Source of the DNA: Gymnogyps californianus
Lineage: Eukaryota; Chordata; Aves; Accipitriformes; Cathartidae
Direction of reading: 5' to 3'
NCBI RefSeq assembly: GCF_018139145.2
Contig: NC_059471.1
Span: 67,590,020-67,654,019, forward strand
Length of the DNA stretch: 64,000 nt
This document shows positions 50,161 to 61,490 of the stretch, in pieces. The stretch's first letter is position 1. Each line of letters starts with the position of its first letter. A program made the position numbers and the translations under genes. The notes beneath the pieces are model-generated. The model searched no databases. It was not told the DNA's origin and saw nothing but the letters and a program-made list of their open reading frames with translations.

Positions 50161-53100
50161 ACAGTAGTGAAGGCAAGATCCATCGTGTTCAACTTGTGCA
50201 GCCACCGGCACCGACGAGTGCACCTCGCCTCTGGCAGAAGCAATAACCACCGGCTTTCCTCAACTCACCCACTCACAAGAGCTGCGGGTTAGCGGCCATG
50301 TCGTCAAAGCCTTTTGAAAATCACCTGCTGTATTTTCTAACAACAGGCACTCATTAATTGGCCGAATTTGCAAAACCGTCCTTAGTCCTTCTTCTCCCAT
50401 GGTGCGATGAGTTCCTTTCGAGGGATGCCCTGGCTGGTCCCTGAAGGTCTCAGTCACAGGAGCAGAGTGGGTGGGTGAAACCGAACTCCCGGCTGCCCCC
50501 TGAATGGAGGGCAGAGCCCTCCTAGATGAGGCTACAATCGCCGCTCATTGACTTCCCTTCCTAAAAGTCCAGATTACCATGGCCACCCCTGATGTATTCA
50601 CTTACTTTCAAATGTCCTTTTAATCGTAGATTTGTGTGAGTTATTTGGCTATTCTACACCAAATGGTCTGGGGGCCCAAAAATTTATACACACACAACTT
50701 GTGTCACTTTTACAGATCTATTGCTTTTTTCCTGCCTTGTAGAGATTCATGCACATTTTTCTGCATGAGACATATTTAAAATGGAAAATAAAAATAACAC
50801 ATTAATCCTTTCCTTCCTCTGCCTCCCAGATGAGCAAAACTGTTGGAGTAAACTCAAACCTGTTCCTTAATTTATGGAGAAATGCAGAAGCCTAAATCAA
50901 GCTCCAAGACAATTAGATGACAAAATTCCAGTGGAAAAATTTCAGAGAGACCAATTCTGCGAGTTGCTGAAAGCTTTGCGTTGTTGAACCCCCGAGCTGT
51001 CGCAGACACCTCTTCCCTCCAGGACAAGACTAAAGAAAACTATTGCCTTCCCTGTGGAAAACGCCACATGGTGCAAACGCCAGGGCAGATCTCATGCCCG
51101 CATGCCCAGCTGCTGCGGACGCCAGCCCCGACGCGCTGCCCGCGCGGTGCGGTGCCCCCGTGCCCACCGCGCCTCACCCCGGAGCTCGGCACCGTAGCGC
51201 GGAGCAACATGCAAGAGCGATGTGCTGAGCAGGTTTGAAGGCTTTGACTTTTGCACCAACTTTTTTCACAACCAACCAACCGGCACAGAAGCTGCTGCAC
51301 GTCCAACACGGGGCAGCCAGCATGAGACGCAACCCCCAGCACGTGGTGGCCTCTCGGGAAGCTGATGGTGGTGGCTGCATTTCATTTTTCAGCTGTAACC
51401 ATTGCCGCCTAAGAGTGTTGGAGATACCTAGGCAGTGCTGCCGTGTATAAACCTGCTAATCTAACAAGAGGAATAGGCCAGGAGTGCAGCAAATGTTTTT
51501 TCTGCCTCTCCGAGGCGCCACAATGTGTTTCATCAGAGGAGAACAAGCTGGGAGCAATAGACATAACAGGATTAAAATGGTGGCCGCTCTGTCATTCTCC
51601 ACGCTAACCCGGGCGCCTGAGAATTGCTGAAATACGGCTGAAATGCCGCTGCGCTACATCTTGTTTAAAAAAGTGATTTGTTAAAAGAAAACCCATGCCG
51701 AATAACCGAGCCTGGTCCATTAAAATAATATGTAAACACTGGCCCCACAGTTTAACCGTCACACATTTTGATAGCCTTTAGGAACTGAAAGGCAATTCTC
51801 TCCCCTCTCTGCATTATCATATAACCTCATCAGAAGATAAACAGCCTCCTTACCCCCAAACATTTTGCAATTTGCATTTAGATTGTTCGGTGCCAATGTT
51901 CAGGATAAGATACTTCCCAGCTCTGTCAAACAAAACCTGATTGTCATTTAGCAGAGTGGCAGTCAATTTATGTTTCCATTAATGCAGATCCCAGGCAATT
52001 ATCTGGGGAGGGGAGGGGGAAAACCTGAACGAATTGCCCCCTTGTCTGCTAAGCTGATTTTCCAGTGGGCAGCTGGAGGGCAAATTCGACATACCCATGA
52101 GGAACAGAAAATGAATGCCTTTCTGCTCTTGCTGGGGAGAAAGGAAAGGTGTGGGGGGCAGCTCACAGGCCCCCTGGCTGTGCAGCATCACACGCGAGAG
52201 CCAGCCCCGAGCGCCTCGTGGAGGCAGCGGTGATGTGAGGCAGGGTCCCCACGCCTGGGTTGGGGATGTCGGTGGGGATGTGGCAGGCTTCGACTCCCAG
52301 CCTGACTCAGCGGCAGAGCCGGGGCCCCAGTGGGTTTCCTCGGGGCTGGTATGGCGTGTGTCTGCGCAGCAGGCGGAGATGCGCTGCCAGGCGCTGCCCT
52401 GTCTCTGTAGTCCCCTGGGCTGTGCCTGTGCCCTCCTTGGGGACCCTGGCCCCCAAGCGCTCGTTGTGGTTCTGCTTGGCCAGGTGGGATGGCAGTGGAC
52501 ATGCCCTCCTGGTGATGGGACTGACCTCCACCGCTGCTGCGCACACCCCAAAACGGCACTCCTGGGGCCTGCCGGGGTGTTGCACACACCGACATGACTG
52601 ACATCAGCTTTACCAAGCTATTGTGCAGATGGGAAATGCAAATTTAATACGTTTTCCTTCTCTGACAGTAAGTTGAAGACACTCCTCCCTTCCCTCCTGT
52701 CTTAACGGCTTCATTTTTCCTCTGCCCCATCCCTTAGCTGTGCTCCCCATCACTGCTGCGCTCCCCACGGGGAGCCCATGGGCGACAGGAACGTCACCGC
52801 CGAAGGCAGCTCCCCCATCGCTCACGCCCAGCTTTTGGTGGGGCGCAGCACCGATGGCACCAACCAAACCTGAGGTTTCCCCAGGCATGGCATTTCCCCT
52901 GAGGACATTCACCCTTAACTAAAAAGCCACCCCCCCGCTTTCCAATGCCCTCTCTGAGAGGGGTGGGCAGCTGCCACCAGGGCAGCCCCGCTCCACAGCA
53001 GCACTCCTTGCTCGTGGGTTTTTCCGCCCGCACATGTATGTGTGCACGTAGGAGGTTGCAAAGCTCGTAATCCTGCAAGCGAGACCGTTGCTTTTGCCTT

Positions 53101-54707
53101 TGCAAAAACACCGCGTCGCGTCTCGGCTGGCGCGAAAGTGCCATTTGTGTCGGAAACAGCTTTCAGTGACTCCCTTGCCAAGTCGGCGGGATGCTGGCTG
53201 TCTTTCCCTGGGGCTGCCGGGGTCTCCATAGGGTGGGAGCAAAAAAGAGACCCAAGCAACAGGGGATGGGCTCACCTGCAACTGAGCTGTACCTATAAAC
53301 ACGGGGGGGACGCACAGGCTGTCTGCCGCTGCTGGGAGGGGTAGCGGGCGAGAGGACCCCTCCAGTGCAAGCCCTTTGGTGGCCTGGCTCGTGGCCCCTC
53401 TGCGGCACCGTGGGGCAGGTGGTGCTGCTCGGTGGCTGAGAAAAATCAAGTCGTTTTCCGAAGGGAGGGGAGACACCCGCACCCCAGTGATTGGAAATAC
53501 ATCTGTGACTGCTTGGAAAGTTATTTTCGCTACATGAAAGGCTGGAATGTGAGGACAGGGCCTTCTCCAGACTGTATCACCTTTTGGCTTCCCTGCTAGT
53601 ACAGCTCATTTATTTGGTTTGGCACCGGCTAGCCGAGCCGTGTAGCTGCCAGGTTCACCATGTTATAAGGAGCTGCTGATGTCAGGAAGAGCTTTTGGCC
53701 GCAGGAAGGCCCTGCAGATGTTGTCCAGGTGGTTCTGCTCTCCACGAGCGTTTAGGGATAGTCAAGCCGTGTAACAATTTTACGATGATTATTTTTCTTT
53801 CAAAACACGACTGGGATTCCTATCGGGTGCTGGAGCAGGAGCAAAGGGCGGCGTGAGGTGCGAAGGCTGGGCGAGGTGTGCGGCATGTGCTGGCAGCGCG
53901 GGCCGGAGAGGTGCCAGAGGAGCAGGACCCGGCGAAGCGCGGAGGGGACCAGCGCTCCAGACCAGCTTGGAAATAGCTGGCAGGCTCCTCCGTGCGGCGT
54001 TTTGCACCATGCTGCTTGTCAGGCAGGGCAGCCGGCGAGGCGGAGCAGAGGGAGAGGCGTTGCCTGCCCGCGTTCAAATTCTCGTGGTTCCCACGTTTCA
54101 GAATTTTGACTCGGGATCCAGCTGAGGCAAAGACAGACTTGTGTCACCTCTCTGGAGGGGTGGCTGCCTTGAGCAAGCCATGACAAAGACGCCCTGGTGA
54201 GCTAGCTGAGCGCGGCTCCTCCCTGCCCTACGCGCTCCCGCCTGGGGCAATGAATCACCACCTGCGGGTGCCTCTTCCTCAAAGGCATCTCCCAGCCGAA
54301 TCACGGCAAACACATCCAGACCCAGTGCATGCTCCCCCTCCGGACGCTCTGCACCACGCTGCTGAACAGGAAGCTCAGGCCACGTGCAAAAATGGGCTTA
54401 CGCCCCTCAGCTGGGTTAGGGGGGCGTTCGGATGCCCAGGGTACAACCGGCTCCTTCCTTCTTTCCCGGTTCCTTGGCTGTTCGTAGCCTGGAGGACACG
54501 TGGACCCTGCCGGCACCATGCCCAAGCCTGGCCTTTATTTATGTGGGAATTACTACTGAAAGCAAAGGAGATGTAGGGTCTGCTCAAAAAAAGCAGGGTT
54601 TGCAGAGGGGTCTTCCCTGTTTTCTTTGCGAACCTCAGAGCCGCTTACATTGCTTGTTCACTTTGCTGTCTAACAGAGAGAGAAACCTCAGTCAAGTTGC
54701 CTTAATG

Positions 54708-54718
54708 TTTATTTTATT
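54708..54718 (-). promoter_or_regulatory. SH3RF3: Tandem overlapping poly(A) signals for SH3RF3
   Basis: On the minus strand, AATAAA occurs at 54718-54713 and 54713-54708 (overlapping AATAAAATAAA). The position, 3.1 kb after the stop and at the compositional boundary, makes it the likely end of the main transcript. Confidence 0.6.
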
Positions 54719-55189
54719 TAAAGAATCAGAAACACAGTCATTGTAGTTCATTTGTACTCATATCCGCCAACATTTTCTAAATCACGTTAACATTCATGTA
54801 TAACAAAAACATTTTCTGAGCTGTGCAAAGTTCAAAGGAATTGTTCAATTACTTGAACCCATTTCTAGAAGAGCAAACCTGGCATTTTACAAACTGAGGC
54901 CACCAGAAGGAGTCTTTTCTTTTCCCCGCCCTGTTGTAGGAGATGCAGACGCCCCCTCCCTCCCCTTTCCCTGGTATGACAGGTAAAAATTAGACCACAG
55001 TACGAGTCGAACCTCTCTCAGTCCAGGACTTTCCGAATGGCACTGGATCACGTTTTCGTATCACTGAGCTGTATTAAGTTCTGCACTTGTGCTCCTGGCA
55101 TGGAAGTGATTTGTCCAAGAAGATTACTCAGTAACCCAAACTGTGATGATAAGCGATAAACAGGGGCCAGAAACAGCTGTTATCAAAAT

Positions 55190-55221
55190 AGAAACACACG
55201 CACACACACCCCCCACCCCAA
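55190..55221. repeat. CA-rich simple repeat with C run
   Basis: ACACACGCACACACAC followed by C runs, within the presumed SH3RF3 3' UTR. Confidence 0.8.
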
Positions 55222-57799
55222 TATTTTTCCTTGCAGGAGGTATGACTGGAAGGGTTGTCGTCCATTAAAAAAACCATCATCCTCCCTGCAAAATATATTT
55301 TAAAGCACTGATTTCATGACACAACATCTGCATGTTTTCCTTGATCTTCTCACACTCCAACTTTTGTCCTGTTAGAGTTAAGCATGAAGAGGTGGAAATC
55401 TGGAACCATTTTAGATCTGGCTAAACACAATAGGCAGCAAGCAAGCCATCATCCTGTTTCATTTTTCTGAGTGTAGTAAATACACCCACGGAACAGAATT
55501 TTAAGAGAGCTTTAACCACTGTAAGTTGTCGGAAAAAATCTCCTCATCTCTGACAGACCTAAACCAGCATTTTTATTGGAATCAATAACACGCATTTTGG
55601 CATTGCTGACTCGCTAACTGTGCAGTTTACTGTTCGAGGTGCAGTGATACCAATTCTGATCTGGACCAAATAAGTGGAACAGATACGACTCTAGTCTCAA
55701 GCAAGTCTTTCCAGAAGATGGTTCTTCAGTCCCTTATTGGTTATAAAAAGGCAATTTCCTCTCAACAGTAACTAAACTTTTAGTGGCTGACTCATTACAA
55801 TCTGGAACATGAACAAATGCGGCAACGTTAAGTATAAAAAGAAACACCCTGAAAATGATGCCTCCCTGTTTGAAGGTGCTATACTTGGCCATGGACTGTG
55901 TTTCTGGAATTGGTTTGTTACATGTGACAGCAAGAAGAAACTTATTGTACAGAGAACAAAGTCACGGAGCTGAACTTAAATAGGAACGCTCACTTACATG
56001 GGTTTTGATATGTACTAGTATACACGGCTTGAATGAAAACAAAACTTACACCTTCGCATATGAAATACTGGTAACGCAGTAATGATGTTCACCCACTGGG
56101 CCTCTTCCTCTTAATAAGATCATCTCCAGGTTACAGTGCCTCCGACATGCTTTTAAAAGACCACCACATGTGGGCTTTGGCAAACAGCCAGCTGCTGGCA
56201 AAGGCAAGGTACGGATACAGCTATGAAAAGCCTTTCATCACGTTTCATTCCTCAAGAGCCGATGTCTTTTTAAATACTCTCACAATCGCATTATGGAATT
56301 TTTTCTTATTCTGCTTCATACGAATAACTGGCTAAACTCGCTTTACATTTATTGCACCTTTAAGTCCCTGGTAGATGGAAGCTTATATTGCCTGATACGG
56401 TTTGTATTGTAGCTTGACCACGTTAAGAAATCGAACAGTCTCCAGAACTGTACATTTCTACAGTAAGAAATCACATTTCGACAACGCTAATTACAGCCGT
56501 CACAGATCAGCTCTCGTCTCCGTGATGCAACGACAGAGGAAAACTCCACGGTCCCTGCGCGTGCTAGAACCTGCAGTGTTCTTCTTATTGCCATGAAAAA
56601 GTCAATTAAAACAACTCCTCTGAGAATTACTTCCAATTCTGGAGTAATTATCACTCTCCAGACAGAGCGCTGTGCTTCAGCATGGGTCTTCAGCCACTCT
56701 AAATAGGTAGGAGAGAGCGAGCGTGTGCATGTTGCACAGGCACGCTCCCCCAGGTATATTTATCGGTGACCAAGCGGCTTTTTCTCTTTTCCTCTATGAA
56801 GCACAAACAAGCAGTCTGATCTCGATCTTCAGGTACATTTCTAATTTCAAATGTTGAATGCAAATCTTGTTGCAGCCTCTCTGTTTAACCAAACCAAATC
56901 TTTAACAATTAAAAAAAATAGCACCAGATGTATGAAAAAGAGGAAATGTCTGATCTAGTAGGAATATATATAAAGTAGAGCAATTCTTACAGTAAAAAGG
57001 TACGTCATACAAAAAAGCAATGGAAAGTGATACTGAAGGACAGAAATCCATGCTGCATATAATAAGGGCAGAAGACAGGCAAAAGGGATTCTGCTCAAAT
57101 AACCACAGTTTAATGGTGGAGCCGTACTTCCTCCAGGACCTCCCCGGCGGCATCGCCAGGACACCGGATGGTGTGGGACTCTGAGCACTAACACACTCAC
57201 TGACAAACTTGCGCAGCATATCTTTGAGGTATATAGAAAGCATGACATTAACGTTTTGGACTCCTCATTCTTTCTTGCACGACGATGCACCGATCTTTAG
57301 CTGGGGTTTTCTCCACCCTCCCCTCCCTCTTTTTCCCTTGGGAAAAATGAAATCCCAGTTTAAGAGCTTCCTAGCACACCTCCTTGGACTCTCAAATCCA
57401 TCTTGCATAGGCCAGTAATAAGAACACTGCAGCTCTGACAAATAAGTTACAGCAATATAACAACTTTCCTCTTAATTTTTTTTTAAAGATATCTTCTCTA
57501 TAATTTACACAAAGGGTTAACAGCCGGAGTTTAGGTTACGTACAGTCCAGATGGGCGTCCTTTCAGTCTGTGATTCCAGGTGGAAGGCACTACTTCAACA
57601 TACCACTGTATGCACTGCACGCGGTCTCAGGAGCACAGCGGGGCACTGCGTCTCCAGAGCTGTAGACTGAAGGGCCTGGGGGAAGTCTTTGGAAATAAAA
57701 ATGGCAGTGGTTATCAGTCCAGTTTCTCTTTGCTGTCTTTTCTTGTGCTATGCAGTTTCCCCTGAAAGCTCCTCCAGTTGAGAGAGCGGTGAGCCGTCC

Positions 57800-57968
57800 T
57801 CAGAAGCTCTCGACAAAGCTCCCGGGGAAGAGGCCCGTCCTGCCATTCCTTTGCAACGTCCCTTTGTACCAGCCGTCCTCCCGTTTCTTGTGCACAAACA
57901 CAATGTCACCTTCCTTCAGTTCAATCTCAGCCTCGCTCTGTGGTGGGTATGGGACCACAACGCGGTAC
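57800..57968 (-). CDS. SH3RF3: SH3RF3 (POSH2) last coding exon, C-terminal SH3 domain
   Basis: Read right to left after the acceptor TTTGTCTCCAAAG. The first G completes a split codon (entry phase 2); 55 residues follow, ending [11 protein letters not shown] and TGA (57802-57800). The exon is a near-complete SH3 domain: beta-strand [10 protein letters not shown] (57967-57938), RT-loop [15 protein letters not shown], n-Src loop [13 protein letters not shown] with the conserved Trp, and the proline-binding GLFPGSFV end. SH3RF proteins are RING E3 ligases with four SH3 domains that scaffold Rac-JNK signalling, and this is the fourth domain. The VESF ending indicates SH3RF3 rather than SH3RF1 (VENI, from memory), and the SEPTIN10 neighbour supports it. 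Earlier exons lie beyond the right edge or were not recognised. Confidence 0.95.
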
Positions 57969-58375
57969 CTTTGGAGACAAAAATGCAAAGACCTGGTCAG
58001 CCAGCGGTCGAGCCTGCGCCTGATGGGAGCAGCCAGGCACCAGAACCAGAAATCCTGGGGAAAAATACTTTTGGAAACATCAATAAGTTACATTTTCGCA
58101 CACCAGTTGTATGCAATGCAGCTACATTTTCTACTAAAACTCAGTATGACGGGGACATTTCTGGCCAGCCTGACTGCAGACTTGACCAGGATGTACTCCG
58201 GAGCCAGACCATGAAAGTAGGAAGGTATTGTCAAATGACTGGACTACTTGCAGTGGTCCCTGCTCCCGGTCGCGTGCCGAGCCTTCACCAGGTACTTGGC
58301 TGCTTTCTCCCAGCGCTGCATCTGCCTCTGCTGTAACACGTCTCATTCAGCACTGCATCTGCTCCATCCAAAAAT

Positions 58376-59541
58376 CATAGAATCATAGAGTCATAGAATC
58401 ATAGAATGGTTTGGGTTGGAAGGGACCTTTAAAGGTCATCTAGTCCAACCCCCCTGCAATAAGCAGGGACATCTTCAACTCGATCAGGTTGCTCAGAGTC
58501 CTGTCCAGCCTGATCTTGAATGTTTCCAGGGATGGGGCATCTACCACCTCTCTGGGAAACCTGTTCCAGTGTTTCACCACCCTCATCGTAACAAATGTCT
58601 TCCTTATATCTAGCCTGAATCTACCAGGCCCTACTAAAAAGTCTGTCCCCACCTTTCTTATAAGCCCCCTTTAAGTACTGAAAGGCTGTAATAAGGTCTC
58701 CCTGGAGCCTTCTCTTCTCCAGCCTGAACAACCACAATTCTCTCAGCCTTCCTTCATAGGAGAGGTCTTCCAGCCCTCTGACCATTTTTGTGGCCCTCCT
58801 CTGGACCCGCTCCAACAGGTCCATGTCTTTCCTGTACTGGAGACCCCAGAGCCGGACGCAGTACTCCAGGTGGGGTCTCACCAGAGCGGAGTAGAGGGGC
58901 AGAATCACCTCCCTCGACCTGCTGGCCACCCTTCTTTTGATGCAGCCCAGGATATGGTTGACTTTCTGGGCTGCGAGCGCACATTGCCGGCTCATGTCCA
59001 GCTTTTCATCCACCAGTATCCCCAAGTCCTTCTCTGCAGGGCTGCTCTCAATCGCTTCATCCTCCAGCCTACATTGTTACCAGGGGTTGCCCCAACCCAT
59101 GTGCAGGACCTTGCACTTGGCCTTGTTGAACCTCATGAGGTTCACATGGGCCCACTTTTTGAGCTTGTCTGGGTCCCTCTGAATGGCATCCCTTCCTTCA
59201 GGCATGTCAACCGCACCACTCAGCTTTGTGTCGTTTGCAAACTTGCTAAGGGTGCACTTGATCCCACTGTCTATGTCACTGATGAAGATATTAAACAGTA
59301 CTGGTCCCAATACAGACCCCTGAGGGACACCACTTGTCACTGATCTCCATCCAGACATTGAGCTGTTGACCACTACTCTCTGGATGCGACCATCCAACCA
59401 ATTCCTTATCCACCAAACAGTCCACCCATCCAATCCATATCTCTCCAATTTAGAGAGAAGGATGTTATGGGAGATCCTGTCAAAGACAGGATCCAGAAGT
59501 CCAGATAGATGACATCCGTAGCTCTTCCCTTGTCCACTGAT
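58376..59541 (-). repeat. CR1 LINE, about 1.2 kb, in the last SH3RF3 intron
   Basis: Read on the minus strand: [52 protein letters not shown], a catalytic box decayed from FADD to FAND (59233-59235), [58 protein letters not shown], then a tail of several ATTCTATG-type units ending at 58376. The 5' end is truncated near 59541. Two frame breaks separate the three ORF pieces (59574-59077, 59025-58621, 58652-58440). It is of another CR1 subfamily than the 34.8 kb copy. Confidence 0.95.
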
Positions 59542-61379
59542 GATGAAAAATGGGGTTTGCAGTGCTCCCACCAACTGCCTGTAATATCGGCAGAGGTTAA
59601 TTAAAGCAGTTCACATTTTTCTTCTTATTATGTTTCTTGAGAATGTACTTTGGGTCCCTCAAACCTGGAAGGGAAGCTAAAATGGAGAGGTATCAAATGA
59701 CTTTCGAAGCACTCTCCAACCAGCAGGGAGCCCCTGTCCTGAACCATTCACAGGGCTCTCTGGGAACTTAGTTTTCAAGTGTCACTTCATTTCAATGAAG
59801 TAATGACAGGTCTGATCCTGATATGGCTATTCTGCACTCAGGCTTATCAGCAGGCATCCTCCTGAGAGCACAGACTGGGCCCTTTTATATCAATGCACTT
59901 GTGTGGAGAGCAGGGAATATATTTCTGCTGCACTGGTTTTTTTTTCTTCAGCACATAGACTTTCACAGTCATCTGGCATTTGGTTAACAGTCAATAACTG
60001 TCTTGCTAATTGTGAAGTAATGAATATATTGATTACCTAAAGCCCATCTCCTGAGGATTAATATTTCCACAACCACTGCATGGCCACTGATGCCTCAGTC
60101 ATGTTTGTTACAAGGTGAGTATTTATTTAAAATAACATTCTGTCCTTGAGGACTAACTTCAACATGCCCTGGAGGCTCTGGACCACTCCCTGAGGCCATT
60201 CCCAGTGAGATGGTACCAAAGCAAGGGGCTCTCCACTGGCAGATGTCGCTCAGGTACCTAGTGACAGCGGTTCTGAAACCAAGGACTCCACTTTGACATG
60301 ACAGTGAAAATACCAGCTTTGGCTATATGTTTGGACATCTCCACGGCCAAATATCCTGTTACTTGGAAAAGCATTAAACTCCATTTGGAGTGGGGGTTCT
60401 GCTCTAAAACCTGACGATGGCCTTTTTATCTTGACACAGCAACACAGTCATGTAGAAAATATATGTGTTCAAGTGCCATCAAAAATCTGCCGGTCATCTC
60501 TGTCCCTTGGTCAATAAATCTAGTTGTCACTTCCTTCCCCTGTGGAAAAGGAAATAACAGAGGTTGAAATGTGTGCTGCTGGCTGGCTGCAGGAAAATGG
60601 TCTATCACGCTATCATCTGTAGAACTGCTACACTTATATTATGAAGCTTTGCCAATTACAGCCATTATGCAAATGAATGCACGCTTTATTTCAAACACTC
60701 TGCTGCAGTGTTGATTAATTAAATTATCAGAGTAGAACAATTTTAGCGAAGATGATGCCAAGTTTCAGATCTCACAACTCTATGCACAATCACAGCGCAT
60801 TGGAGCTCTGCACCAGGATCTCAAGAGGCTTTGAGAAAGAAGAAGGTGGGACCTCAACATGAGTCAAGTGATGCAGAGGTAATCGCGGACCCTTCTGGGA
60901 GACCAGGAAACAGAAACACAGAAAAAGGTGGTGTCTCAGGCAGGGTTGCCCTAAAGACCCAGCTGGGACTGCCAACGCCTCATGTCACACCTTAAGCACA
61001 GAGCCATCCGTTAAAAGCCAGACCACATCCTAGGAATGAGGAGCTGCTAGTCCCTAAATTGTTCACATGAGGAGGGAGGTGACCACGCTCAACAGGAATG
61101 CGCCCATCGTCATAAAAGGGGTTCTACACAGCATCTCCTTAGAGATTTAGAAGAATAAATCTCAGTCGCTGCATTACCAAATGAAGTACCTTTTCCCATT
61201 TAAGGAAACCCCAAATGCTACGGTTTAGATTTAATTAACTACGGTACTTCATAGGATAGCACCAAAGCGTTTTTGATAGAATAACGAAACCTTAGACACG
61301 AAAGACCTGGCAAATCGGTTAAGAAATCCTCCGTGAGAGAGGGAAAAAGGTGCTATGTTTTTTCCCTTGAGAGGCTTTT

Positions 61380-61490
61380 GAAGCCGGGCCTGGGAGAGGC
61401 AGCCCGGTGAGGGGTAGCAGCGCGGCCCCGGTGCCAACACCGGGCTGCCCGCGCCGCCGGTCGCTGCTGTGCCGCCCCTCCAGACCTCCA
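61380..61490. other. CpG-rich patch in the SH3RF3 intron
   Basis: About 110 bp of locally very GC/CpG-rich sequence (GCGCGGCCCCGG, GCCCGCGCCGCCGG) in otherwise AT-rich intron. It is too short for a standard island. It could be a small regulatory element or simply a GC-rich insertion. Confidence 0.4.

Larger units (their letters stand above)
41663..54689. other. Intergenic sequence between the LTR and the SH3RF3 3' end
   Basis: 13 kb, clearly more GC-rich than the left half, especially 44-47 kb and 49-54 kb. Many overlapping ORFs on both strands reflect composition; none resembles a known family. AT-rich islands at 47.6-48.7 kb, 50.55-50.95 kb and 51.45-52.0 kb contrast with the surroundings and may be conserved regulatory elements (see findings). 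Confidence 0.6.
54690..57799 (-). other. SH3RF3: SH3RF3 3' UTR
   Basis: About 3.1 kb from the stop codon to tandem AATAAA hexamers near 54710. It is AT-richer than the sequence to its left, and the composition change at about 54.7 kb fits a transcript end. No interspersed repeats were recognised in it; a CA-rich simple repeat lies at 55190-55221. UTR extent is inferred. Confidence 0.65.

Noticed and set aside
51979..53482. Cluster of overlapping ORFs of 90-200 codons on both strands
   Set aside because: All frames are open because of base composition; none shows a recognisable motif.
57750..58336. Plus-strand ORFs of 154 and 161 codons
   Set aside because: Antisense shadows of the SH3RF3 terminal exon and flanking intron.
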